64,000 bases of DNA, from the NCBI RefSeq assembly GCF_003610635.1, contig NZ_RAQJ01000004.1:186001-250000 (forward strand), given 5' to 3'. Under the pieces are notes generated by a model, which saw nothing but the letters and a program-made list of their open reading frames with translations, was not told the origin of the DNA and did not search any database. A program made the translations under genes and the position numbers. Numbering within the stretch: position 1 is the stretch's first letter; every line of letters starts with the position of its first letter. This stretch comes from Ichthyenterobacterium magnum. Lineage in GTDB: Bacteria; Bacteroidota; Bacteroidia; Flavobacteriales; Flavobacteriaceae. This document shows, one piece after another, positions 34,614 to 43,890 of the stretch.

Positions 34614-36026
34614 ATGGAGTTTAGTCAGCCCGACGACAACAACAATTATTCGCTTACAAAATTTGAATCAATGCTTAAAACTAACAATGTTTTATTCTTC
34701 GATTCAAATGAATTTGAAAACATCATCCACCACTATTTAGAAAACGGAAAAGTGGCTTTAGCAAAAAAAGCCATAAAAATGGGATTAGAGCAACATCCTA
34801 CATCTGTAAATCTAAAATTATTTCAAACCGAAATTTATGTGCTAGAAGACAAGTTAGAAGAAGCAGATAAGTTGTTAAATACCTTATACATTGTTGAACC
34901 ATTAAACGAAGAAATTTATATTCAAAAAGCAAATGTGCTTTCTAAAAGAGGAGAACATCAAAAAGCAATTAACACCTTAACAATAGCATTAGACTTAAGC
35001 ATAGATGATACCTCTGGAAGCTCAGATTTGTATTCTCTTATTGGTATGGAATATTTATTTTTAGATCAATTTGAAAACGCTAGAGAAAACTTTTCTAAAT
35101 GTCTAGAAATAGATATGCATGACTATTCTGCATTATATAATATTATTTATTGCTATGATTTTTTAAGTCAAAACAATGAAGCAATAAACTTCCTTAATAA
35201 TTACTTAGATGGAAATCCTTATTGTGAAGTCGCTTGGCATCAATTAGGAAGACAGTATTTTTCAATAAAAGATTATGACAAAGCATTGGCTGCTTTTGAT
35301 TTTGCCATTATTTCTGACGATAGATTTGTTGGAGCTTACCTTGAAAAAGGCAAGGTTTTAGAAAAGCAAAAGCAATATGAATTGGCAATAGACAACTATA
35401 AAATCACCTTAGCCTTAGATGAACCAACGTCTTTTGCTTTACTAAGAATTGGCCATTGCTATGACAAATTAGACAAAGATGATTTGGCTGTTCAATATTT
35501 TTATAAAACAGTGCATGAAGATCCTCTTTTAGATAAAGGATGGATAGCTATCACAAAATTCTATAATAAAAAACATAATTTCCAAAAGGCATTATATTAC
35601 ATTAATAAAGCCATAAATATTGATGGTGATAATGTTGTCTACTGGAAACTTTATGCGCAAATTAATCAGCGCTTAAACTTTTTAGAAGAAGCAGAAAGAG
35701 GCTATAAAAGAACATTAGATTTAGGTAATTACGAATTGCAAACATGGCTGTCTAGAACCGATATTTTAATTGCTCTTGGTGAATTTGAAGCCGCAGTTCT
35801 TAATCTAATTCAAGCTGCAGAATTTTATCCAGAAACAGCAGAAATAGAATTTCGTTTAGCTGGTTTATACATATCACTTCATGAGTCTCAAAAAGCACGT
35901 TATCACCTAAAAAACGGCTTATTATTAAATGAAGACTATGCATTTATTATTGAAGAATTATTTCCAAAAATTTTAAATAAACCTTCTTTTAAACAAATGC
36001 TTTTAGATTTAAAAAAAAGCATCTAA
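34614..36026 (+). CDS. Tetratricopeptide-repeat protein
   Basis: 470 residues built almost wholly of TPR units from about residue 40 on (for example QHPTSVNLKLFQTEIYVLED, YSLIGMEYLFLDQFENAREN, WHQLGRQYFSIKDYDKALAA). It has no signal peptide, so probably cytosolic. TPR arrays are protein-binding scaffolds; no partner can be inferred. It stands alone after a 169-bp gap in which I see no clear promoter. Confidence 0.9.
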   Translation: MEFSQPDDNNNYSLTKFESMLKTNNVLFFDSNEFENIIHHYLENGKVALAKKAIKMGLEQHPTSVNLKLFQTEIYVLEDKLEEADKLLNTLYIVEPLNEEIYIQKANVLSKRGEHQKAINTLTIALDLSIDDTSGSSDLYSLIGMEYLFLDQFENARENFSKCLEIDMHDYSALYNIIYCYDFLSQNNEAINFLNNYLDGNPYCEVAWHQLGRQYFSIKDYDKALAAFDFAIISDDRFVGAYLEKGKVLEKQKQYELAIDNYKITLALDEPTSFALLRIGHCYDKLDKDDLAVQYFYKTVHEDPLLDKGWIAITKFYNKKHNFQKALYYINKAINIDGDNVVYWKLYAQINQRLNFLEEAERGYKRTLDLGNYELQTWLSRTDILIALGEFEAAVLNLIQAAEFYPETAEIEFRLAGLYISLHESQKARYHLKNGLLLNEDYAFIIEELFPKILNKPSFKQMLLDLKKSI

Positions 36027-36155
36027 ATAAGAGCTTCCATCAACATCATTAATAAAGCCATTTATAGCATAAAATAGCTCTTGTCGATTTTTTCTTGTTA
36101 TTAAAAATTAATCCTAGATGTTTCTTACCTTTATCGTTCTTATTTAAAAATAAAA

Positions 36156-37166
36156 ATGCAAAGACGATTTTTAGATTACCTTATCATTAGCTTTAAAGGA
36201 ATCGCTATGGGAGCAGCAGATGCAGTTCCAGGTGTATCTGGCGGTACAATTGCTTTTATTTCTGGAATTTATGAAGAATTACTTACCTCTATTAGTAATG
36301 TTAATATTTCATTATTTACAACGTTAAAGAATAAAGGTTTTAAACTTTTTTGGAAAGAGTTAAATGGAAACTTTATACTAGCTCTAATGACTGGTATTAT
36401 AATTAGTTTTATTTCTTTTATGAGGCTTGCTAAATATTTAATTGAGTATCATCCAATTTTAATTTGGTCTTTCTTTTTTGGACTTATTGTCGCCAGTATT
36501 TTCTTTGTTGGAAAACAAGTTGCTAAATGGAATATCAAAACTATTATTGCTTTTATATTTGGTAGTTTTATCGCATATTACATTACAACATTACCTTCTT
36601 TAGCAAGTAATGACAACTCTTTTTTCTTATTTTTTGCAGGTGCAATTGCCATCTGTGCAATGATATTACCTGGTATTTCTGGTTCTTTTATATTAGTTAT
36701 TTTAGGTGCTTACAAAACCTTAAGTGATGCATTTCATGATTTTAACTTAAAAAAAATTGCTTTATTTACCGGTGGAGCTGTAATTGGGCTATTGAGTTTT
36801 AGTAGAATTTTAAAGTGGCTCTTTAAACACTATCATAATATAACATTAGCTTTGTTAACTGGCTTTATTTTTGGATCTTTAAATAAAATCTGGCCTTGGA
36901 AAACAACTTTAAATGTCTTAGAAAAATCATCTGGTAAAATCATACCTTTTTCTGACGTATCAGATTTAGGAACACTGTCTATTTACCAAAAACAAATTGC
37001 TAATTTTGATACTTTTAAAATGGTCACTGAAAAAAGCATTTCTCCACTTCAATATACTCAAATTAACAATAACATAGATGCACAAACATTTGCAGCTATT
37101 ATCTTAATATTGATTGGATTTTCAACTATATTTATTTTGGAAAAATTAGGTTCTAAAACACAATAA
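36156..37166 (+). CDS. DUF368 membrane protein, PopT-type polyprenyl-phosphate transporter (first of two)
   Basis: 336 residues, about eight membrane segments. The conserved DUF368 motif GAADAVPGVSGGTIAFISG is near the N-terminus and a second inverted-repeat copy, ILPGISGSFILVILG, lies in the middle. Recent work identified DUF368 proteins (PopT) as flippases returning undecaprenyl phosphate to the inner leaflet for reuse in peptidoglycan and glycan synthesis. The neighbour is a paralogue 1 bp downstream. Confidence 0.88.
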   Translation: MQRRFLDYLIISFKGIAMGAADAVPGVSGGTIAFISGIYEELLTSISNVNISLFTTLKNKGFKLFWKELNGNFILALMTGIIISFISFMRLAKYLIEYHPILIWSFFFGLIVASIFFVGKQVAKWNIKTIIAFIFGSFIAYYITTLPSLASNDNSFFLFFAGAIAICAMILPGISGSFILVILGAYKTLSDAFHDFNLKKIALFTGGAVIGLLSFSRILKWLFKHYHNITLALLTGFIFGSLNKIWPWKTTLNVLEKSSGKIIPFSDVSDLGTLSIYQKQIANFDTFKMVTEKSISPLQYTQINNNIDAQTFAAIILILIGFSTIFILEKLGSKTQ

Positions 37167-37167
37167 T

Positions 37168-38187
37168 GTGGAAGCAACCAGAACATTAAAAGATAAAATT
37201 TTCCTAATCATAAAAGGCTTAGGCATGGGAGCCGCTAATAAAGTTCCTGGCGTATCTGGTGGTGTAGTAGCTTTTGTTGCTGGCTTTTATGAAGAGTTTA
37301 TCTTTTCATTACAACGTGTAAACAAAACAGCTTTTAAGCTTCTTTTTAATGGGCGATTTAAAAGTTTTTTTAAGTACATAAATGGCAGGTTTTTAGCATT
37401 ACTACTTTCAGGAATGCTAATAAGTTACTTTAGTGTTTCTAAGATTCTCGATTACTTTTTAGTGCATTATGAACTCTATGTATGGAGCCTATTCTTTGGC
37501 ATGATTATCGGTTCTATATATTATATCAATAGAGACTTTACAGACTGGAGTTTTAAAACTATTGTATCGTTAGTAATTGGTATTTCATTAGGTATAAGTA
37601 TTAGCTTTCTTGATCCAGCTATGGAAAATGATAACCTTATTTTCGTGTTTTTCTGCGGAATTATTAGTGTTTCTGGCATGACATTACCAGGGTTTTCTGG
37701 ATCGTTTATTCTTATTCTATTAGGAAACTATGTTCTACTTCTTGTAGATGCTGTAAATGCACTTTATGATACATTTTCAGATATTTTTATAGGTGATTTT
37801 AGTTTTACTAGCAACTTAGAAAGAATTAGAATGCTCAAAGTTTTAGCTTCATTTACGCTTGGCTCTGTAGTTGGCTTGGTTACATTTTCGCATGTTTTAA
37901 GTTACATCCTAAAACATTATAAAAGCATTACTACTGCAACAATTATAGGATTTATAGTTGGTTCTCTTGGTGTAGTATGGCCATGGAAAAAAACAATCTT
38001 TAAAGTTACCGAAGATGGAACTTACATCTTAGATTCTGCAGGCAATAAAATTGTATCTAATTATAAACGATTTCTACCAGAATTAAATAACGAAACTTAT
38101 ATTGCTTTACTTTGTATTGTTATTGGAATATTAATTGTTTTAGCCTTAGAATGGTATGGACAAAAAACTAAAAAAGCGAATGCCTGA
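37168..38187 (+). CDS. DUF368 membrane protein, PopT-type (second of two)
   Basis: 339 residues from a GTG start directly after the previous stop; the only nearby ATG is out of frame and terminates at once. Same motifs as its neighbour: GAANKVPGVSGGVVAFVAG and LPGFSGSFILILLG. The two proteins are clearly paralogous but well diverged, which suggests an old duplication with kept partial specialisation, or a heterodimer. aroE starts inside its last codons. Confidence 0.88.
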   Translation: MEATRTLKDKIFLIIKGLGMGAANKVPGVSGGVVAFVAGFYEEFIFSLQRVNKTAFKLLFNGRFKSFFKYINGRFLALLLSGMLISYFSVSKILDYFLVHYELYVWSLFFGMIIGSIYYINRDFTDWSFKTIVSLVIGISLGISISFLDPAMENDNLIFVFFCGIISVSGMTLPGFSGSFILILLGNYVLLLVDAVNALYDTFSDIFIGDFSFTSNLERIRMLKVLASFTLGSVVGLVTFSHVLSYILKHYKSITTATIIGFIVGSLGVVWPWKKTIFKVTEDGTYILDSAGNKIVSNYKRFLPELNNETYIALLCIVIGILIVLALEWYGQKTKKANA

Positions 38188-38917
38188 ATTAGGTCTTTTA
38201 GGAAAAAACATTTCATACTCATTTTCTAGAGCACACTTCACTGCTAAATTTGAAAATGAAAACCTGCCTTATTCATACGTCAATTTTGATATTGATGAAA
38301 TTTCAAAACTAAAAGATATACTTAAAAACAACTCAAATTTAAAAGGTTTTAATGTTACAATTCCGTATAAAGAGCAAATCATTCCCTTTCTAGATGACAT
38401 TAACAAAAAAGCTAGAAAAATAGGTGCAGTAAACACCGTTACTATATCAAAAACAGGAAGATTAAAAGGCTACAATACCGATTATTATGGGTTTAAAAAA
38501 TCTATTCAACCCTATTTAAAACCACATCACAAAAATGCCTTAATATTAGGAACCGGAGGCGCATCAAAAGCCATTGCTTATGCATTAAAAAAACTAAAAA
38601 TTGATTTTGATTATGTTTCTAGGTCACAAAATACAATGGCTAAATTTTTGTATTCAGATTTAACTCCAGAAATTATTGCTTCGTATACAATAATCATAAA
38701 CTGCACGCCTATCGGAACACACCCAAATGTAAATGAATGCCCAGACATTCCTTATGATGGCATTACAGATAAGCATATTTTGTACGATTTAATATACAAT
38801 CCGTCACACACCAAATTTTTAATTTGCGGTGAAATTAAAGGTGCTGCAACATGCAATGGACTAGAAATGTTAGAACTGCAAGCCGAAAAAGCATGGAAAA
38901 TCTGGAAGTTATCTTAA
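38180..38917 (+). CDS. aroE: Shikimate dehydrogenase
   Basis: 245 residues from ATG 38180, which overlaps the DUF368 stop by 8 bp; the longer frame from 38156 would add eight Lys-rich residues. NADPH-dependent reduction of 3-dehydroshikimate in the cytosol. Substrate-site motifs: GKNISYSFSRAHF and FNVTIPYKEQIIPF (catalytic Lys), then NTDYYGF. The cofactor-binding loop is ILGTGGASKAIAYAL and NGLEMLELQAEKAW closes the protein. Somewhat shorter than the 270-residue average, as is common in flavobacteria. Confidence 0.93.
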   Translation: MPELGLLGKNISYSFSRAHFTAKFENENLPYSYVNFDIDEISKLKDILKNNSNLKGFNVTIPYKEQIIPFLDDINKKARKIGAVNTVTISKTGRLKGYNTDYYGFKKSIQPYLKPHHKNALILGTGGASKAIAYALKKLKIDFDYVSRSQNTMAKFLYSDLTPEIIASYTIIINCTPIGTHPNVNECPDIPYDGITDKHILYDLIYNPSHTKFLICGEIKGAATCNGLEMLELQAEKAWKIWKLS

Positions 38918-38999
38918 AAAACATCCAAAATAGAGTTTCTCTTTTGTAAATCAGTCGCTTGTTACTATATTAGCTTTTTAACATAAACACATTGTAACG

Positions 39000-41042
39000 A
39001 TGTCTGAGAAAGATAACCTGCAAAATGCAGATGGAAACGTAGAATTACACAAAGAGGAAATTAAAACTACAGAAGAAAATAACACTTCAAATATTAGTGA
39101 AAATGTCGACGCTGAAGCTTCAAAAGTTGAAGAAAAAGTAGACACAATTACAGAAGATGTTGTAGAAGCAGAAGTCACTACTGAAAACGAAACAGAAAGT
39201 GAAGCAAAAGTTGAAGATGAAGTTGTAGAAACTACAAACGAAAGCACTGATACACATGTAGAAGAGATTGAAGAATCAAATGCTGAAGATGCAGAAGATG
39301 AAAGCAATAGCGAGCGTCATAGTCTAGAAACAAAAGATTATCATGCCATGACTATGGATCAATTGGCAGATGAGTTTGAAAGTTTAGTAAAACATCAAAA
39401 AATACAAACTATAAAATCTCATGTAGATGAGATAAAATCTGAATTTAATTCAAAATTCGGAGAGCTTTTAGAGCAAAAGAAAGAAGAGTTTATTAATGAA
39501 GGCGGAAACGAAATTGACTTCTACTACTCTACACCTTTAAAAAAACGCTTCAATTCTATATATAAAGATTATAAAACAAGTTTAAGTGCTTACTATAAAG
39601 ATTTAGAGTCTAATTTAAAATCTAATTTAGATAATCGTTTACATATCATTGAAGAAATTAAAGGGCTTATAAATGTTGAAGAAAACATAAATACAACCTA
39701 TAAACACTTTAAAGATTTACAAGAACAATGGCGAAATGCTGGTCCAATACCAAGAGATAAGTACAATAATGCTTGGAACACTTACCATCACCATGTAGAG
39801 ATTTTTTACGATTTTTTACACCTTAATCGCGATTTACGTGATATGGATTTTAAACACAATCTAGATCAAAAACTTAAAATTATAGAGCGTGCCGAAGAAT
39901 TAGCTAAAGATGATAACGTAAATAGAACTTTTAGAGAATTACAGGTTTTACATAAACTTTGGAAAGAAGATTTAGGTCCAGTTGCTAAAGAACACAGAGA
40001 CGATATTTGGAATCGTTTTAGTAGCGCTACAAAAACAATTCATGATAAGCGTCAAGCCTATTATGCCGATTTAGATAAAGCTTACGAGGTTAATTTAGCC
40101 CGTAAAGAAGACATTATAAGCAAAATAGACGCTATAACTCAAGATAACGGAAACTCACATCAAGCTTGGCAAAAAAAGATTAAATCTATTGAAGCTTTAA
40201 GAGAAGCGTTTTTTAATGCCGGTAAAGTTCCTATTAAAGTAAACGAGGCAACTTGGGCAAAATTTAAAACTTCAGTAAGAGCTTTTAATAAAAATAAAAA
40301 TGCTTTTTATAAAGGTCTAAAAAAAGACCAGTTCTCGAATTTACAAAAGAAATTAGAGCTTATAAAAATTGCCGAAGACAATAAGGATAATGACGATTTT
40401 TCTACAGTAACACCTTTGATGAAAAAAATTCAAAGTGATTGGAAAAAAATTGGTCATGTACCAAGAAAAGACAGTGACAAGGTTTGGAAACAATTCAAAT
40501 CTGCATGCAATCATTATTTTGATAAGCTTCATGCCAAAAGAAATGCTGCAAACAAAGAACAAATTGAAGCTTACGAACAAAAAGTAAAACTTTTAGACCA
40601 AGTAAAAGCTATTGAGTTGTCTGGCAAGCCAGAAGCAGACATACAAGTTATTAAAGATAATATTAAAGCCTGGAAAGCCATTGGTCACATTCCTTCAAAC
40701 AAACGTTATATAGATCAAAAATTCAATAAAGTTCTAGACGGTTTGTTTGGAAAATTAGACATGGACAAAGCTAAATTGGAGATGCTTAAGTTTGAAAATA
40801 AATTAGAAAACTTATCTCAACCAAACGATACACGTCTTTTAGATAACGAACATAATTATATTAGAAAAAAGATTGATGAAGTTAAAGGTAACATCAATCA
40901 ACTAGAAAACAACCTTCAGTTTTTCTCAAATGTTGATGAAAACAACCCTTTAGTTAAAGATGTTTTAAAGAATATCGAAAACCATAAAAGTAGCTTAACT
41001 GTTTGGGAACAAAAACTAAGAAAGATTAAGGATATGTATTAA
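39000..41042 (+). CDS. DUF349 domain protein, acidic N-terminus and coiled-coil body
   Basis: 680 residues. The first about 105 are Glu/Asp/Thr-rich and probably disordered. The rest comprises several DUF349 repeats, helical units with the signature W-K-x-I-G-x-x-P-R (for example QEQWRNAGPIPRDKYNNAW, QSDWKKIGHVPRKDSDKVW, IKAWKAIGHIPSNKRYID). The function in Bacteroidota is unknown. A strong hairpin follows. A Ser-rich frame on the other strand is only the antisense of the acidic tract. Confidence 0.88.
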   Translation: MSEKDNLQNADGNVELHKEEIKTTEENNTSNISENVDAEASKVEEKVDTITEDVVEAEVTTENETESEAKVEDEVVETTNESTDTHVEEIEESNAEDAEDESNSERHSLETKDYHAMTMDQLADEFESLVKHQKIQTIKSHVDEIKSEFNSKFGELLEQKKEEFINEGGNEIDFYYSTPLKKRFNSIYKDYKTSLSAYYKDLESNLKSNLDNRLHIIEEIKGLINVEENINTTYKHFKDLQEQWRNAGPIPRDKYNNAWNTYHHHVEIFYDFLHLNRDLRDMDFKHNLDQKLKIIERAEELAKDDNVNRTFRELQVLHKLWKEDLGPVAKEHRDDIWNRFSSATKTIHDKRQAYYADLDKAYEVNLARKEDIISKIDAITQDNGNSHQAWQKKIKSIEALREAFFNAGKVPIKVNEATWAKFKTSVRAFNKNKNAFYKGLKKDQFSNLQKKLELIKIAEDNKDNDDFSTVTPLMKKIQSDWKKIGHVPRKDSDKVWKQFKSACNHYFDKLHAKRNAANKEQIEAYEQKVKLLDQVKAIELSGKPEADIQVIKDNIKAWKAIGHIPSNKRYIDQKFNKVLDGLFGKLDMDKAKLEMLKFENKLENLSQPNDTRLLDNEHNYIRKKIDEVKGNINQLENNLQFFSNVDENNPLVKDVLKNIENHKSSLTVWEQKLRKIKDMY

Positions 41043-41072
41043 TATTTTATCCTTTACAAATACTACTACATA

Positions 41073-41106
41073 CAAAATCCTATCTGAATACACAGATAGG
41101 ATTTTG
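41073..41106 (+). terminator. Terminator of the DUF349 gene
   Basis: A perfect 14-bp stem (41073-41086 with 41093-41106, arm CAAAATCCTATCTG) with a 6-nt loop, 30 bp past the DUF349 stop. The remaining DNA to 41270 shows nothing recognisable. Confidence 0.85.
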
Positions 41107-41270
41107 TCCCTAACTAAACTAAATTTGTGTCTTAACTATATTTTATAAATGATTGATTAAGACAACCTACTTATGATAATGAAACTATTTTCAAGTTTCT
41201 TTATAAAATATATACGTATTATCTTACAGGTTTGGATTACGAGGTAGTAAAAACATTTTCTAATTACTTA

Positions 41271-42050
41271 TTATGGCAATTGCTTCGCTTCTTCCCAAAA
41301 TACATCCATTTCAGTGAGTGACATATCTGCTAATTGCTTATTTAACGATTTTGCTTTTTGTTCTAAATACTGAAATCGTTTAGTAAACTTTTTATTTGTA
41401 CGCTCTAAAGCATTTTCTGGGTTAATATTTAAAAATCGTGCATAGTTAATCATTGAAAATAAAACATCTCCAAATTCATTCTCTATGTTATCTTGATTAC
41501 CATTTTTAATCTCAACCTTTAGTTCCTGTAACTCTTCTTCAACTTTCTCAAAAACTTGCTCTGGTTGTTCCCAATCAAAACCAACACCAGATACTTTATC
41601 TTGTATTCTATTTGCTTTTACCATTGCTGGTAGACTTTTAGGAACGCCTTGCAGCACACTTGTTTTTCCGCCTTCTTTAAGTTTTATCTGTTCCCAATTA
41701 CGTTTTACATCATCTTCGTTTTCAACCTTTACATCGCCATAAATATGTGGATGACGTTCTACTAACTTATCACAAATACTATGGCAAACATCTGCTATAT
41801 CAAAATTATTGGTTTCACTTCCAATTTTAGAATAAAACACTATATGAAGTAATACATCACCAAGCTCTTTTTTAACTTCATCTAAATCATTATCTAAAAT
41901 AGCATCACCAAGCTCATACACTTCTTCTATAGTTAAATGGCGCAGTGTTTCCATGGTTTGTTTTTTATCCCAAGGACATTGCTCTCGCAATTCATCCATG
42001 ATGATAAGCAAACGTTCAAATGCTTTTAATTGCTGTGTTTTATCTGTCAT
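41271..42050 (-). CDS. mazG: Nucleoside triphosphate pyrophosphohydrolase MazG
   Basis: 259 residues with two MazG domains. The first has the helical metal-binding EExxE and ExxD motifs (TIEEVYELGDAI, KKELGDVLLHIVF), and the second repeats them (EEELQELKVEI, ENEFGDVLFSMIN). Cleaves NTPs, including damaged ones, to NMP and pyrophosphate. Its own TATTTTTG box lies 18 bp upstream. It is the last of four same-strand genes running from ruvX. Confidence 0.95.
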   Translation of the reverse strand: MTDKTQQLKAFERLLIIMDELREQCPWDKKQTMETLRHLTIEEVYELGDAILDNDLDEVKKELGDVLLHIVFYSKIGSETNNFDIADVCHSICDKLVERHPHIYGDVKVENEDDVKRNWEQIKLKEGGKTSVLQGVPKSLPAMVKANRIQDKVSGVGFDWEQPEQVFEKVEEELQELKVEIKNGNQDNIENEFGDVLFSMINYARFLNINPENALERTNKKFTKRFQYLEQKAKSLNKQLADMSLTEMDVFWEEAKQLP

Positions 42051-42068
42051 AGTTCATATTTTGAATAT

Positions 42069-42076
42069 CAAAAATA
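42069..42076 (-). promoter_or_regulatory. -7 box of mazG
   Basis: TATTTTTG on the minus strand, exact TAnnTTTG, 18 bp before the ATG. No -33 TTG. Confidence 0.5.
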
Positions 42077-42146
42077 CGACTATATAGATAGGTAAAAAGT
42101 TTTATAAGACCTTTCTATGAACAATATATTAACGATGTAAAATGAC

Positions 42147-42572
42147 TTACTCTTCTTCTTCAGAAGCTACTTCTTCTAAATCTTCTAGAGCATCAAGCAT
42201 ATCATGTTTTTGAAGTAAATTATACCATTGTATAATTTTTTTGATATCACTTGGGTACACACGATCTTCATCATAATCTGGTAATACCTCAAAGAAATAC
42301 TCTTCTAATGTATCTTTAGAATCTTTATGACTTATTGATGTTGGTTGCGCGTTTTCTTTATCTTTAACTTTCTTTAAAACGTCTTTAAGCGGTAATTCTT
42401 CACTAAGTGTGTATACCGCTATTTCGCTTAGTACACTTATATTATTATGTATATTTACTGTAATTTTTCTTTTATCTATTAAAGATTCTGCAACAAAGCC
42501 TCCTCTAGTTTGCGTAATGATTTTGTATAACCCTGGTTTTCCAGAAATGGATAATATTTTATCTAAGCTCAT
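42147..42572 (-). CDS. DUF5606 family protein
   Basis: 141 residues. The start MSLDKILSISGKPGLYKII is the characteristic opening of this Bacteroidota-only family. The N-terminal half is a small beta domain, followed by a helical domain and an acidic tail (EDLEEVASEEEE). No enzymatic motif. It sits in the ruvX-def-DUF5606-mazG order that recurs in Flavobacteriaceae, but its role is unknown. Confidence 0.88.
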   Translation of the reverse strand: MSLDKILSISGKPGLYKIITQTRGGFVAESLIDKRKITVNIHNNISVLSEIAVYTLSEELPLKDVLKKVKDKENAQPTSISHKDSKDTLEEYFFEVLPDYDEDRVYPSDIKKIIQWYNLLQKHDMLDALEDLEEVASEEEE

Positions 42573-42598
42573 AAATTAATTCGTCTTATTTTAAAAGT

Positions 42599-42620
42599 AG
42601 GCAAATATATATTTTTGCCT
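42599..42620 (-). promoter_or_regulatory. DUF5606 promoter within an inverted repeat
   Basis: TATATTTG (42609-42602, minus strand), exact -7 consensus, lies inside the inverted repeat AGGCAAA-N8-TTTGCCT (42599-42620). The repeat could be an operator, or chance in AT-rich DNA. Confidence 0.45.
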
Positions 42621-42637
42621 TAATAGTATATTGTTAT

Positions 42638-43228
42638 TTAACGTTTCTTTTTCATTGCAGGAAAACGCATTTTATAATCTACTCTAATCTTTCCTTTTGA
42701 AATATTAGACAGCTTTCCTTTTATTAAACGTTTTTTTAATGATGATAGTTTATCTGTAAATAGAATACCTTCAATATGATCATATTCATGTTGAATAACA
42801 CGAGCTATAAGACCATCAAATTCTTCTATATGTGTTTCAAAATTCTCGTCTTGATACTGTATTTTAATTCTAGGTTGTCTAAATACATCTTCTCTTACAT
42901 CTGGTATACTTAAACAGCCTTCGTTAAATGCCCACTCATCGCCTTCTTCTTCTAAAATTTCTGCATTAATAAACGTACGTTTAAAGTTTTTAAACTGTTC
43001 TTGCTCTTCTTCGGTAAAGTCTTTATCCTCTGCAAATGGCTCAGTATCTACCAAAAACAGACGTATTGGCAATCCTATTTGAGGCGCAGCTAAACCAACA
43101 CCAAAAGCACCATACATGGTCTCGTACATATTATCTAAAAGCAAATCTAACTTAGGATAATCTTTAGTAATGTTTTTTGCTTTTTTTCTTAAAACTGGGT
43201 CACCATAAGCGACTATAGGTAAAATCAT
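42638..43228 (-). CDS. def: Peptide deformylase
   Basis: 196 residues. Removes the formyl group from nascent N-terminal Met. All three motifs are intact: GVGLAAPQIG, EGCLSIP (metal-ligand Cys) and QHEYDHIEG (two His ligands and catalytic Glu). The acidic insertion FAEDKDFTEEEQEQFKNF in the middle is common in Bacteroidota enzymes. It has its own TATTTTTG -7 box and is the second gene after ruvX. Confidence 0.96.
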   Translation of the reverse strand: MILPIVAYGDPVLRKKAKNITKDYPKLDLLLDNMYETMYGAFGVGLAAPQIGLPIRLFLVDTEPFAEDKDFTEEEQEQFKNFKRTFINAEILEEEGDEWAFNEGCLSIPDVREDVFRQPRIKIQYQDENFETHIEEFDGLIARVIQHEYDHIEGILFTDKLSSLKKRLIKGKLSNISKGKIRVDYKMRFPAMKKKR

Positions 43229-43248
43229 GTGTTGCTATTTTTCGGATG

Positions 43249-43256
43249 CAAAAATA
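43249..43256 (-). promoter_or_regulatory. -7 box of def
   Basis: TATTTTTG on the minus strand, exact TAnnTTTG, 20 bp before the def ATG, in the 53-bp gap after ruvX. Confidence 0.5.
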
Positions 43257-43281
43257 CAATACTTATTGTGATTTTTAAATT

Positions 43282-43695
43282 TTACGCTTTATTATATAAA
43301 TAACTTTGTAGTATAATGGTTGCGCTTATTTCATCAACCAATGCTTTATTTTTTCGCTGGTTCTTTTTTAATCCGCTATCAATCATTGTTTGAAAAGCCA
43401 TTTTAGAGGTAAAACGTTCATCAACCCTAACAACAGGAATACTCGGAATTGCTTTAGCTAATTTTTCTAAAAATGGAATAATGGCTACTTCACTTTGAGA
43501 TGCTTGGTTATTTAATTGTTTTGGCTCACCTACAACAAACAGTTCAACATTTTCTTCACTTGTATATTGTTTTAAAAAGTTTAGCAACTCTTTAGTGTCT
43601 ACGGTGGTTAATCCAGAAGCTATAATCTGAAGCTCGTCTGTAACCGCAATTCCTGTACGTTTGGTCCCAAAATCTATTGCTAAAAGTCTTCCCAT
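43282..43695 (-). CDS. ruvX: RuvX/YqgF family Holliday-junction resolvase-like nuclease
   Basis: 137 residues with an RNase H-like fold. GRLLAIDFGTKRTGIAV starts the first strand with catalytic Asp8, VVGEPKQLN gives the second acidic residue, and VRVDERFTS and KKNQRKNKALVDEISA (third acidic) complete the site. YqgF proteins process the 5' end of pre-16S rRNA and/or resolve junctions. First gene of the minus-strand group, with a TAACTTTG box 6 bp upstream. Confidence 0.93.
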   Translation of the reverse strand: MGRLLAIDFGTKRTGIAVTDELQIIASGLTTVDTKELLNFLKQYTSEENVELFVVGEPKQLNNQASQSEVAIIPFLEKLAKAIPSIPVVRVDERFTSKMAFQTMIDSGLKKNQRKNKALVDEISATIILQSYLYNKA

Positions 43696-43701
43696 AGTTT
43701 A

Positions 43702-43709
43702 CAAAGTTA
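43702..43709 (-). promoter_or_regulatory. -7 box of ruvX
   Basis: TAACTTTG on the minus strand, exact consensus, 6 bp before the ATG, so a near-leaderless mRNA is likely. Confidence 0.5.
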
Positions 43710-43720
43710 ATACAATAAAA

Positions 43721-43753
43721 AAAACTCTTCTTTGTAGGTCAAAGAAGAGTTTT
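43721..43753 (-). terminator. Hairpin with minus-strand T-run upstream of ruvX
   Basis: A perfect 14-bp stem (arm AAAACTCTTCTTTG) with a 5-nt loop (43735-43739). Reading the minus strand it is followed by T8. No annotated minus-strand gene lies upstream of it for over 300 bp. Confidence 0.75.
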
Positions 43754-43862
43754 AAAATAATCATCTATTAATAAAATCCATGATAGTATTTACCCTCTAC
43801 TTAAATATATCATGTTATATATTAATAAGACACACTACTTATAAAAAAGTCACAAAAAAATA

Positions 43863-43890
43863 AAACTCCCCTAATAATAAGGAGAGTTTT
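43863..43890 (-). terminator. Second terminator-like hairpin in the ruvX-dapD gap
   Basis: AAAACTCCCCT pairs with AGGAGAGTTTT (one mismatch) around an AATAAT-type loop. On the minus strand the stem is followed by TTTTATTTTTTT. Arms begin AAAACTC as in the hairpin at 43721. Confidence 0.6.

Noticed and set aside
38978-39307. Ser-rich 109-codon minus-strand frame
   Set aside because: It is the complement of the acidic (Glu/Asp/Thr) repeat tract of the DUF349 gene; low complexity explains the open frame.
41107-41270. Small RNA or ORF between the DUF349 terminator and mazG
   Set aside because: I saw no promoter box, stable hairpin or coding frame there beyond AT-rich sequence.
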